A stretch of DNA of 64,000 nucleotides. Source: Blastobasis lacticolella (taxonomy: Eukaryota; Arthropoda; Insecta; Lepidoptera; Blastobasidae). Below are positions 1 to 10,600 of the stretch, piece after piece. The position numbers were made by a program, and so were the translations under genes. A model generated the notes under the pieces. The model ran no database searches. It saw only the letters and a program-made list of their open reading frames with translations, and was not told the DNA's origin. Position 1 is the first letter of the stretch; every line of letters begins with the position of its first letter. The DNA lies in contig LR990056.1 of assembly GCA_905147135.1 (NCBI GenBank), positions 2,862,001 to 2,926,000 on the forward strand. The letters run 5' to 3'.

Positions 1-234
1 GATTATCACAGTGGAGCGACTGCCATCTGAGCTCCGAAGCCCAGATGGAACATATCCAGACTGGATCAAGGTTACATATTCAGTCGCCTGAATGTGCAGA
101 TTTCATCACGATGTTTACAATCACCGTAAGAGCATTGGTTAGCATTTTACTAGTGGCCGTCGCAATGGAATTCGAACCCGGTAACTTTTGCTTACAAGTC
201 GGATACCTTAACCACTCGGCCACCAACGCCCCTT
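1..234 (-). mobile_element. tRNA-derived SINE, family 1, cut by the window start
   Basis: Reverse-strand SINE. Its tRNA-like head lies at about 160-234: on the minus strand it reads an A-box-like GTGGCCGAGTGGTTAAGG and a B-box GGGTTCGAATTCC. The body contains the shared block near 99-120 (CTGAATGTGCAGATTTCATC) found in the other family members. The complete version is at 35622-35928. Other members or fragments are at 6172, 6713, 14365, 17297, 29960, 31497, 32254 and 32868 and their copy B partners. It is not a functional tRNA gene, because the head continues into the SINE body. Confidence 0.85.
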
Positions 235-1272
235 ATATATTCTTCAAAATATTACACATGGGAAATGTTCCACAAAAACCTATTTCGATTTCGGGAGCTG
301 ATTCTTTTAAAAATAAATTATAGGATCGAGTTATACTTTAACGATTTCGTCTAAAACTAGTCCTCAGTGGTTGGAGAGATTCGAAATAATTATATTAGTA
401 ATTATTTTGTTAGTTAATACTCATAGAAAAGGACACATTTGACTATGCGAACGCCCGCGTGATTGCCGCCGAAGATCTCCCTCCTTTTCTCTCCTTTCCC
501 ATAGATACCAACGCCATCTATGTGCAGAAGCGTGGTATCACTCACGATTTAAATGTGTTTATAGATTATTTAAGAGTTCTAAAATTACCTAGTTTTAATG
601 CGAAAATATTTATGGGTTTTTCGATATTAAAAGAAATCATGTTAATAATGTCTATGGCTGTACGGATATAATCTGTGATCACAAAGCATAGTGCAACAGA
701 AGGTAGCATGACGGCGGTAACTAGGATTGGTAGAGCAAAATAGGCAAGAGCGTGTCGAATGTACGAACGGCTGGGTTCCGTAGTTGTTTGTCATTATTCA
801 TAATTTAGAGAGGACTGGTTCATGCTGTATTTAAACATATTTTAGGAAGAATATGCCGTATTCAAACATATTTTAGGATGGTAAATGAATCTAATTTCGT
901 TGTTATTCAAAAGGTACCGATTAAGGGAATGTCTGGTTATCAAAATAAGTACGGGTTATGGAGCTGGATTATTATTGCTCCCTGTGTAGGGCTATTTGAC
1001 AGTGGTGATTTCCCGTTTCTCTTCTGCCTATAACTCCACACCTTATGGATTTTACATTGGTGGGGCGGACGCATGTTTCTCGGTTTTATGTTGAATCTTT
1101 AACGGGTGTATAGATGAATAGACAAACTTGTTAACAGGTTGTGAACTCGCGTTTCTTATACAAGTTTATGCATTTATTGGGGCTCAAAGATACCCGCAGG
1201 GCTCATAGATAATTAAAGTAGGTACGTTACGTTTTTATCTAGTGTACTAATGTAACTATTTTAACATTGCAG
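235..1272. other. 5' flank or intron of the DM9 gene, no recognised element
   Basis: AT-rich sequence nearly identical to 35929-36982. A 70-codon open frame at 459-671 has the same translation in both copies but resembles nothing I recognise and lacks an ATG start (it begins GTG). The stretch ends in a plausible splice acceptor, tttaacattgcag, at 1272. The FAMeT exons that precede DM9 in the paralogous minus-strand gene are not seen here. Confidence 0.5.
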
Positions 1273-3447
1273 TGTCACCTGTGATTGAAAGACCGAGAAA
1301 AGTCCCAACTATATCTGGTGGTGAACCTCGTTGGGAACAGGGTACAGACCAACTACCAAATAATGCCGTTATAGGAGGTTTTGAGAATGAAGTTCTCTAC
1401 GTTATCAGATCTTTTCACAATGGATCACTCACACCGGGCAAGTTTGTACCCTCTGAGGGGCTGGGGTACATAGCGTGGGGTGGTAGTGCCGAAGATAAAG
1501 AAGATCTTGATGTAAGTTACAAAATGCCACCACTATAACCATACACTCATACATTTTTAAGACCTGAGCTATGTGCCATAAAAAAGTGTCCAATAACAAT
1601 AATCACCATAGTTTTCATGCTCGTCAATATAATTATCGAATAAAGATTCGGAATAGTCACTGTTCCTCAAACACTACTTTTCATTGATTAATGTAATGAA
1701 AAATGACACCCACAGGCTTAGTGTGACAAGGACCTCGGGAGAGACAAAAAAAATATGGTCATAAAAAATAATTTATAATTATCATATATGTATTTAAAAG
1801 TTGGCTCTTGTCGGTGGAGCAATCGCATCTCTTTTCTCCTGTCTGCCAGCCTCTTCACCTCTTTATAATCCTCGGCGCTCACTTTTTCCTTCCTTAAAAA
1901 AATAATTATATAAAAATAAATTATTTAGAAGCACTCGTGTATTCCTCGCTATGGTAAATCTCACCTTTTGGTAAGTGAGCGAGCGGCCACACAGAAAAGA
2001 CGTAAGACGCGGACACGTCGCAGACGCGGCGCCCGTTCAATTTACTTTCATATAAAATGTATAGATACGTCGCGACGCAAAACATACAGCAAAGACAGGA
2101 CGCAGACGCGTCGCAGACACCGAGACACGACTTAAAACATACAGAGAGAACGGGGCACGGGCGCGCCGCTGGCGAGACAGGTGGTGCGGGCGGGGCGCGG
2201 GAACCGGGCCTCGCCCGCAGCGCTTGCTGTCCTTGTCTTGCCTACGCTCTTGACTGGTCCGCGACGGCGCCGCGTCCGTGCCTCTCTTTTCTGTATGTTT
2301 TAAGTCGCGTCCGCGTCCCGTCTGTGCCCTGTCCGCGACGTGTCTGCGTCTTTTCTGTGTAGTCGCTCTGTGTGGCTTACGATGCGGCCGAAGATGGAGC
2401 ATGCTCGTCTTGGAACAGCCTATTCACTCTAGCGTTAAAGGCATCCAGATTATATTGATTAGGCAGGCAACGCGTGTCACTCCTTAGCTGTATGCATTAT
2501 AATAAAGGTCGAGACACAGCGGCTCGTGCGGATAGCTGGAAGATCCACGACTTAAGGATGAAGCGCTCGCCCGGATCGCGTCTCCCGATGGCGGAAAGGG
2601 GCCGGCGGAATGAAGTCGTGCAGCACGACTTCATTCCGCCGTGCTTCGCACATTCTCCGAAATGTAATCTGTAGAAGACCGACAGACGCGCAAACCTACG
2701 CCGCTCCTCGAGGCTCTTAGTTTAGAGGTTTAGTTATTGAAATACACAATAGTGTTTTTTTTCAGTAAGAAAGTCAAATTTACTTCTGCAGTGACACTAT
2801 AACTTTCTTTCCATTGATTAGTATGAAAAATAGGACGGCGTAAAGTGTACTGATTTTGTGCAAATAAAAACTGACAGCATTCTGTCATCACTAAGCAGAA
2901 TGGACGCCTGAGAGCATTACTGTTCAGTGTTTAATTGTATTATCAATTACATAGGAACTAATACATCTCCACAAAACTGTTGTAATTACTTTAAATAGAT
3001 TTTTTGTCTAGGTTTTTACTATATAAAATTACTTTTAATGTTCAGGTACTATGTGGTTATAACTTCGTGTGGGTAACAACTAAAGGTGCCAGGATACCGT
3101 TCAATGCAGTCGAAGGCGGATATTCCGAGGACAGACATGAAATTTTATATATCGGCAGAGCATACCACAAAGGGCACTTGATACCAGGGAAAGTGCAGCC
3201 CTCGCACAAAGTTTGTTACATTCCGTATAATGGCAGAGAGATAGCAAAGGAAAACTATGAAATTTTAATCGAACCTAAGGAGAATAGGAATGTTAATAGA
3301 GCTTTCCTCGAGGCTTTTTTGAATCACAGAGATGAGTCAGATCAAGAAGATGAAGTTCAAGAAGTTTGGGAGAACCATGATGATATATATGTTGATGATC
3401 TTGATAATGATAGTAGTGACAATGATATATATGATCCACCGTTTTAA
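1273..3447 (+). CDS. DM9-repeat protein gene, last two exons (copy A)
   Basis: Two exons encode tandem DM9 (DUF3421) repeats. Exon 1273-1511 follows ...cattgcag and ends GAT|gtaagt. Exon 3046-3447 follows ...aatgttcag and ends in TAA. Phases join (two leading bases, then phase 0), giving 212 visible residues. Repeat 1 shows PNNAVIGGFENEVLYVIR and TPGKFVPSEG; repeat 2 shows FNAVEGGY, YIGRAYHKGHLIPGK and CYIPYNG. The last 40 residues are an acidic D/E/N-rich tail ending DPPF. DM9 proteins in other animals include mannose-binding and pattern-recognition proteins; a lectin-like role here is inference. The 5' end is missing: the first two bases complete a codon from an unseen exon. The paralogue on the minus strand at 7623-13173 has the same exon boundaries and phases and carries FAMeT exons upstream, so this gene may have them beyond the window. 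AATAAA occurs at 3487 and about 3679. Confidence 0.85.
1955..2720 (+). repeat. GC-rich intronic repeat with a LINE-3'-end-like right half
   Basis: The right half (about 2370-2720: ATGCGGCCGAAGATGGAGCA, then the AAGGCATCCAGATTATA and GACCGACAGACGCGCAA blocks) belongs to the family also at 5240-5640, 12840-12945 and 46000-46400. The left half (1975-2360) is unusually GC-rich for the window. It contains an imperfect inverted repeat: cacagaaaagacgtaagacg near 1989 against its complement near 2335-2360. Copy B keeps only the end of this repeat, from about 43409, so the difference is best read as a deletion in copy B. Open frames on both strands are low-complexity and not credible genes. Confidence 0.6.
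2604..2640. repeat. Perfect 18-bp-arm palindrome
   Basis: Arm 2604-2621 (ggcggaatgaagtcgtgc) is followed by a single A at 2622 and the exact reverse complement at 2623-2640. It lies inside a dispersed repeat whose related copy at 5490-5520 has no such palindrome, so it seems to have arisen locally. The copy B deletion joint falls about 7 bases to its right. Confidence 0.9.
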
Positions 3448-4548
3448 CTGCCAAATGTTTGTATTTGAACTTGTCCTCGCTCTTCCCAATAAAAATTTAA
3501 CAAGAAAATCGTCAGGCATTGTAAATCATTACCTCTTTAAAGTCCCGTGGTTATCAGCGGAACTTCTAAAACCTACCTAGGTATAAGCTAAGCTAGAAAC
3601 AACAGCACCTCTTTTCATTGGTACTATACGTTAAAACAGATTTATTTAATTGTTAGACTTTTTATACTTATATTTTTAATAAAGTATAATTGAAACATAC
3701 TTTTATTTTTTTATTTAATAGTTTATTGTGCACAAATAATTTAGGAGCGTCTCAGTGGCCTAGTGGTTAAGGTATCCGACGTAAGGTTGGTGGTAGGGTT
3801 AGAGCAGTCATCTGAGATCCTAAAATCTTATAAGCAAAATGTAGCAACGGAGTTTTGACCCGATCTCTGGTTGGTCAAAAAACCGCGTAATGGGATTTTG
3901 CCGCAAAAGCTAACTACCGAGTTTTTACCGCAAACTTCATAGTGAGATTGAGCCACGAACGGAAACAAAATAAAGCAATATAATTTAAACAAACAATTAT
4001 ATTTATTGCACAGTAACATGATTGCATAGGTAGGTATAGAAAATAAAAAAAATGATAGGTTATTACGCTTACGCTATCATCCTAGCGCTTATCCCGGACT
4101 CTGCCAGGGTCCGCTTTCCTACTCCAATCTTCTCCACTTCGCCCGGTCTTCGGCATCCTCTCGTCGTTATCCGTTGGCTCTCGCACTCGACTCGGCGGTG
4201 TAAATTTTTTTTACATATTGCCGTGTCAACTTCCGCAAGTAAAATACAAGGAAAAAAGCAGGGTAATACACGTGCCGATTCCTGAAATTCCCAACGAGTA
4301 AATAACTACTGTCTACTGAAGGTCGTTTTAATAAACATATGAATAACGAAGTCACGTCACAAATAATTGCGGAAAACGTATTGGGTTTTACCCCGACCTT
4401 TCATCGAAAATAGAATGACCTATTATTAACTTGCGTATGATTCCCGATAAGAGACTTATGAATATCGGCTCCTCCTACTAACTGTGTTAATCTAGTAATA
4501 CACTTACACCGAGTCGGTACTGGGAACTTGTTCAACGAGGCTTTGAAA
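3448..4548. other. 3' flank of the DM9 gene; degenerate SINE head
   Basis: Contains the probable polyadenylation sites of the upstream gene (AATAAA at 3487 and about 3679). A degenerate tRNA-like SINE head lies at about 3744-3800 (GGCCTAGTGGTTAAGG). The rest, to 4548, shows no recognisable gene; short frames at 3828-4019 and 4052-4285 are conserved between copies only because all the DNA is. Confidence 0.5.
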
Positions 4549-5006
4549 ATGGGATTTGATAATCTACTTGAAATGTTAAGGGAAAGAAACCTTTTAGGAG
4601 AGACATTCTTTCATGAAGTTTGCAGAGAAAACTCAATTGCTCTTGCGGCAGCATGGATGGATTAAGTGAATCCAGAGATTTTGAACATAAAAACCTACGA
4701 TGGTGAACAGTGTACTCACATTATCGTGAAGTGTCAAAAATATCATGCTTTGAATATGATGAAAATAGTAATCCATCTTGGTGCTGACATCAACGGTCAA
4801 GAAGGGCAGGGTGGTTTCACTCCACTTCAATTGTGTGTTTGGAAGAAGAACAACCAGCTCGCCGAGTGGCTCTGTCAGACATCAAATATCAATATAGAAG
4901 CCAATAACTACGCACAACAAACGGCGTATCAAGAAGAAGAAGAGACACGAAAATGATGGATATATTAAGAAATGCGGGAGCCAAATGTGAACCTCCAAAT
5001 GTGTAA
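4549..5006 (+). pseudogene. Ankyrin-repeat (IkB/vankyrin-like) pseudogene, copy A
   Basis: An intronless reading frame begins at ATG 4549 and is interrupted by an in-frame TAA at 4663-4665. It resumes at 4666 and runs to TGA 4954-4956. A one-base frame change near 4950 would carry the similarity on to TAA 5004-5006. The protein shows two to three ankyrin repeats: HLGADINGQEG, GFTPLQLCVWKKN and LAEWLCQ are the typical helix-turn motifs. A small, single-exon, IkB-like ankyrin protein recalls both the Cactus family and the polydnavirus vankyrins, which are known to inhibit NF-kB signalling. The choice between a retrocopy of a host gene and virus-derived DNA is open. The same stop and frame break occur in copy B (45309-45766), so inactivation predates the split of the copies. 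Confidence 0.7.
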
Positions 5007-5239
5007 GATCGTGAAGCGAGTAATAACAATGATGAAGAAAGCGATAAGTTATATACAAAAACATTAAGTTATCTCAGTTTGGCAAAATCAGTAGATATAA
5101 TAAATATCTAAATATTGTAACTATTAAAGTTTATGTTTAGAGTTAAGTAACACTAGGTATCTAGATTTGAGTTTATAATGTAGATCAGTTAGTTTTTGCG
5201 TTAGATTTTGAGTTTTCTTGTTTGACTAGCCAGGCATTT

Positions 5240-5640
5240 GACCACCATCTCACCTGATGGTAAGTGACGATGTGGCCGTTGATGGAGTGTAACTGTCTAG
5301 GAACAGCCTATTTACTAGCCTTGAAGGCATCTAGATTATAATGATCAGGGAACACACTCGCAGGCAAGACGTTCCATTCCTTAGCCATATAGGTACATTA
5401 TAAAGGTTGAACTAAAGCGGCTCGTGCGGCTGGAACATCCACAACTTAAGGATGAAGCGCTCGGCCGCCACGTCTCCTGATAGCGGAAAGGGGCTGACGG
5501 AATAAGGTTGTACAACCTGTAGAAGACCAACAGACGCGCAACCCTACGCCGATGTTCGAGGCTCTGCATGCAGCTTAGCTTCAATCCATTCCGGGTACCG
5601 CCAGACCTTCGAGAGGATACCAAGTTAAGTTTTGGCGTAG
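5240..5640 (+). repeat. Dispersed LINE-3'-end-like repeat
   Basis: Carries the family blocks ATCTCACCTGATGGTAAGTG, GAACAGCCTATTTACTAGCC, CTTAAGGATGAAGCGCTCG and AGACCAACAGACGCGCAACC. The same order occurs at 2370-2720, and a shorter piece at 12840-12945. No coding frame survives. The downstream stretch to 6171 shows only a 4-nt-loop hairpin at 6054-6079 (gcggaggcgaa and its complement). Confidence 0.6.
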
Positions 5641-6171
5641 GGTGGGTGTGCTGAGGCGCCCGCTTCAAAGAGGTATATTATTAATGTCCTACTCAATAAA
5701 GAAATATAGATTTTTGAAAATTATAGAGACCAACCAGCTGAAAAGGGACAATACACTTGTTAAAGCCAATACATTTAATTTTATGGCAATCTGTTGTATC
5801 AACAATAAGCCATTTCTCTGGTTTTAAATTGTCTCTCTTTTTTCCAGTCAGAGAACAATGACCTCTTCCTTCTTTAACCAAGACATTGACTCATCAAATG
5901 TTAGTCGATCCGTAAAACTGTCTTGCACGATTTCAATATTAATAAAGGGTCTTCATACGATGTGGACTGTCCCAGTTGTAGGTCCTCTATGTTCCAATGG
6001 TCCCTAGGCCTAGCTTTATACTTAGTACTAGAGTTGTAACGAAGGCCTTCTTAGCGGAGGCGAAGAGATTCGCCTCCGCGGATGGGTAGGTTAACGGAGG
6101 CGGAGGCTGAGGTGAAAGTGAAAGTGGAAATATATGTAATTCATGGTTTATTAAAGTAATAAAAATCATCT

Positions 6172-6246
6172 TCTTGGCGTTAATGTTCCGGTTATGCTCT
6201 CGCGCATGAGGGCCTGGAGTCCGCCTTGACCATGATCCAATATTGC
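6172..6246 (-). mobile_element. SINE family 1, 3' fragment
   Basis: On the minus strand this matches the tail of family 1: CTTGGCGTTAATGTTCCGG, GCTCTCGCGCATGAGG and GGAGTCCGCCTTGACCATGA as written on the plus strand. The same block opens the full element at 35622. The tRNA head is absent. Confidence 0.65.
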
Positions 6247-6712
6247 CCCATATATTGCTACCCGGTTTTACATTTAATTTTACGGTTGTAACATACATTG
6301 CATTTTCAAACAAAATGGCCTAATTTTTATTTATTTGACAAAGAATTTATAACACCATTGAATTTTCTTAATACTATGCCTTGTCTTTGACATTCTCATC
6401 ATTACAGATATGTAGATGTAAAGAGTTAAATCACTGTAGTCGAAATCAGTTTGAAAATCGGTTACATATCAAGGATTTTGAATAAAAACTTCTTAGAGCA
6501 ATAAAAACGAAATTTCCGCGCAAAATACCTGTTATAAACTGCCATGCCACCAGGAGGTACACAATACAATTCACTATAAAAGCGATAGATACCAATAGTA
6601 GTTTCCGAAATAATGAGGTACCCGGTTAGACCCGCATTATATTTTACAATTATTTTTTATTTTTTACATTACATGTTATTTTTTACCCGCAGTTTTATAC
6701 AACTCATGTATG

Positions 6713-6826
6713 TAGAGGATACCTAACCCAGAAAAGAGTCATTGGTGGCAGTGGGATACGAATACGGTACCTCTCGTTTGCGAGTCGGCTACCTTAAACA
6801 CTAGGCCACCGACGCTCCTTGACGGT
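6713..6826 (-). mobile_element. SINE family 1, 5' (tRNA head) fragment
   Basis: Plus-strand text CCCAGAAAAGAGTCATTGG, GGATACGAATACGGTACCTC and CTAGGCCACCGACGCTCC is the reverse complement of the SINE head with A- and B-box remnants. The B-box has mutated (GATACGAAT rather than GATTCGAAC), so it is probably not transcriptionally active. Confidence 0.65.
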
Positions 6827-7622
6827 TTTTTGGAGTAATAGAAAGGCAAAAATCTTTATCTATGTCAAGTAAGTACATTCATAGTACACTTTCTTTAAAA
6901 TACAAACATTACCTAGGTACTACATATAGTTTAGTACCTAGTCAAAATTAAGGTCACGCAAATTACATATCACAAACGAGAGTTTTGCGGCGTTGTCACC
7001 TTCCAAACGAGTTCTTAGGGGTTCAATTATGCCAGCTAAACTAAAGTATCTAATTGTTCACTTGTCACTAAACATGGCGGTAAAATCTTTAAATTATTGT
7101 TATGTCTCCACTGCAACACCTGACGGGGGGACTGGTAACGGCTGTTAATGTGATGCGATACGATACTGAAATTGTGTTACTTACTTACTTTTTAAGGTTT
7201 ACAATGTTCATATAATTAAATATTTTTATTTATCAGATTATTATGGAATCCAAAATGTTAGTATCAATATTATCTTAAACCACTATGTTAGTAATACAAA
7301 TTTATAAAATTAGGCACAGGTTGAAAACCTCATCATCAAACACTCCGCCAGGCTGTGATCAGACAAGAAAGCACATTTATACGGAGTGCCCAATTACTCG
7401 CCGGACGAAGTGTTCAACGATGGGCGAATCAAACCTTTCGCCTATAGATTTCAGGATACTGTTAGAGTCAATGCCTTAGATTATTAGATAAACTCTTTAT
7501 TTAGTAAGCCTATTTCTTTTAAACAAGAAACACATTATTTTATTAACTATTTCTAGAAGTAGATATAGTATGCTTTTCGCTTGGAAAAGTTCTGTTTTAT
7601 TTTGAACCCTATGATCTTCATC
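6827..7622. other. Intergenic stretch between convergent genes
   Basis: No gene recognised. The piece 7211-7472 is absent from copy B, with TCAATGCC at the joint as possible microhomology. It holds a weak frame (7285-7479) with a Cys/His spacing vaguely like a LINE C-terminal region. AATAAA-like signals on the minus strand near 7510-7600 could end the FAMeT-DM9 transcript. Confidence 0.4.
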
Positions 7623-10600
7623 TTACTCATCTTGTTCACGTGACACATGTCGGTCCTCATCGAAGAATTCATTCAAGAAGAGAGCTGGCCCTCCATCTGA
7701 CACACGTCGTTCTCTCCCCGCTTGTCGTATGAGTTCATGTAATCTCAACCTCTCCCAATTCTCTTGATCTGACTCCTCTTCGTCCACATCCCTTTGGTCT
7801 GAATTACTACTACAAAATGTAAAACTACCCTTGTAGGAAGGTTTGTCAATATAATAGATTTCCTCCTTAGGTTCGGTTAATACTTCATAGTCTTTTAGCA
7901 CTTTCTCATCTTCCTTATATGGAAAGTAAATGCATTTTTGTCTGTAGAACACTTTCCCTGGTATCAAATGCCCGTAGTGGTGTGCACGGCCGACATAAAA
8001 AATTTCACCGCTGCTTTCAATATATCCGCCTTTGACTGCGTTCGGCGGTATCCTATTATTTTTAATTGGTACCCACTGGTAGTTAAAACCACACAATACC
8101 TAAAAGCAAAAAACAAATGTACCAATACTGATAATATCCACTACCTTATCGAGGAAACCGTGTCGTATTCGGCTAATATTGGGACGAAAGGGCTTAAACC
8201 ACAAAGTTAAATTAACCTTGTTGCAAAAAAACAGCCACATTAGCAATTTTCATACATTCGAGACAATTTGGACACCTTGGATCTCCCCCTGAGAACTTTG
8301 AGTGCGGCTCTTTGCTGTTGCGATGCTGTATCGTCAGTACAAAAAGCGTTTTAATTTGTCTTTTTCAAGAACAACTTAAAAAACAAGGATTCAAAATAAA
8401 CTTTCCAAGACCGAACTAGCAATCGTATAAATTTCCGAAGATTCGAAGCGTCTTCCGATTTGAACTGTCAAATTTGTTTTTCGGATTCGGTACCGATGCT
8501 TGTGAATACCGTTTTCCGAGCGTTCGACTAATTTGTCGATTCCGCATCCGATTCCGATTTACGAGCCATTGTGAATACGGCTGCGGCAGTGGTACCGCCT
8601 ATCTTCAATTGAACGCCACTATTTTACTCCCACCCTTTGGAATGACGTCACAACATGCATTTCGGATAGGCTCTACTCTCAATAGAGCCTATCCTGTGGC
8701 GGCGTACTGTCGGAGATCGGCGGTACTGCTGCTGTGGTGGTCAAAATGTCACTGTGTGACATTTCCTTCCTACTTTCCTACCCACTCCATTATGACGATA
8801 AAAAATTGTTTATCTACACTCATAGCATAATGTTCCAATTACATATTCGAAAACAGTCGTTTAAGGGTACACTTTTTTCACGCCAGACTATAAAATTTTA
8901 AAAAATTACTTCTCGATACAGCATTTCCCATACCATTTTCATTACAGCTGTATCGTAAAATAACATTTTAATCATTATGCAACACTTTTATTTTTTTATT
9001 TTTTGTCGGGCGTCGGGACACGGCGTAATGTAGGCTGAATACTTAGATGTCTTTAACATATTCAAATTCAAAATTTGAATTTTCCTGTTTATATTCTGTG
9101 TAATTATTTTCCCGCTAAACAGAATATTTTTAGTAATTGTTGTAATTTGTGTTTGTGAATGTTTTTCCTTATTTTAAGCAAATAAATAGATAAATGTGAA
9201 TATAGTTAAGTGTATTTCCCGCCGCTTGATATCCTTGACGCGTAGATACAACAGAACTGACTCGCAGCTTACTTCCAGCTAAGTTGAGAAAATTATAGGT
9301 ACGATATTTTAACATAAAAATATTAGAGTGTAGATAAAGTAGTGTATGCAACTGCATATAATTAGGTATTAAAACACTCGTGTCAAACTATTATCATACT
9401 CGGCTACGCCTCGTATGATAAACAGACACTCATGTTTTAATACCCCCTTTTATATGACAGTTGCATAAACTACTATTAATGTCCTACTCAATTAAGAAAT
9501 TTTTACTTTCGACTTCTAATGAATTTCATCTCATTGGGTGGTTTTACAGAAATAGAGTTACGAAAGAATGTGTAAGGAGACGATTGCGTGGTATGGTCAC
9601 TGACTTCATAATATCTTTTTCTACACACAGAGCTGTGGTGCATCAGTTAACTTACATCAAATGCTTCTTTCTTGCGTGATTGTCCGTCAAACGACACGAA
9701 CGCCGATCTCTCGGAGGGTACGAACTTGCCCACACATAGTTGACCCTCGTGAAATGCTCTGATAATGTAAAGAGGTTCATTCTCAAAACCTCCTATGATC
9801 ACATTATTTGGTAGACTGCTAGGTACACCTCGTTTCCAAGTAGGCTTACCACCAGATATAGTTCTGATAGTCCTTGGTCTTTCTATCACAGGCGGTACTG
9901 CAATATTGTATTAAAATATTAATGATAAATAAGTTATAATATACACACAAAATATTTACAGAAAACAATACTTTAATAACTGTTAACACAAGACTCGCTT
10001 GCTTTATTACGGGCCTAAACCTCGTTGGTTTCTACGTTATTGTAGTAGTTGTAAGTTTTAAAAATTGTGGGAAAAAAAAAATATGATATAAAAATAAGCA
10101 CAAACAGGTATACATATGAAAATACTAAAAATTAAGGGTGGCTTGCACCAAATTCTTAATCGCATTTAAGCACAAGCTTAAGTCATAGACAAACACAAAA
10201 TTTTCGTTAAACGTCAATCTTAAATGTGTTTAAGAATTTGGCGCAAGCGGGGCTAAATATGTATAACTTATTAAATAATATACAAATTAAATAATATTTC
10301 CTTAATACAAATACTTAAACTAAAATTTTAAATTCAATATGTCACATTTATAATTAATAAATAAGTAATTAAAAAGAAGCAAGTCTGTCCATTTTGACGT
10401 ATTATGTCAAATTGCAGAATGTCAGATTGCGGCAATAAAATGTCAATTTAATAGATATTTCAATGTTAAACTGGGATAAAAATAGAATTCACATGACATA
10501 ACAGTAGACACCTATATTCATATTTAGAATGTCAACAATGGATAATTTGGGGATTATGGGGGTTATAATATGCTACTACGAGTAAGAAGGTTGACATTTC

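Noticed and set aside
2037..2402. Arg/His-rich frames on both strands of the GC-rich block
   Set aside because: Low complexity, overlapping on opposite strands, inside a repeat and an intron, and missing from copy B.
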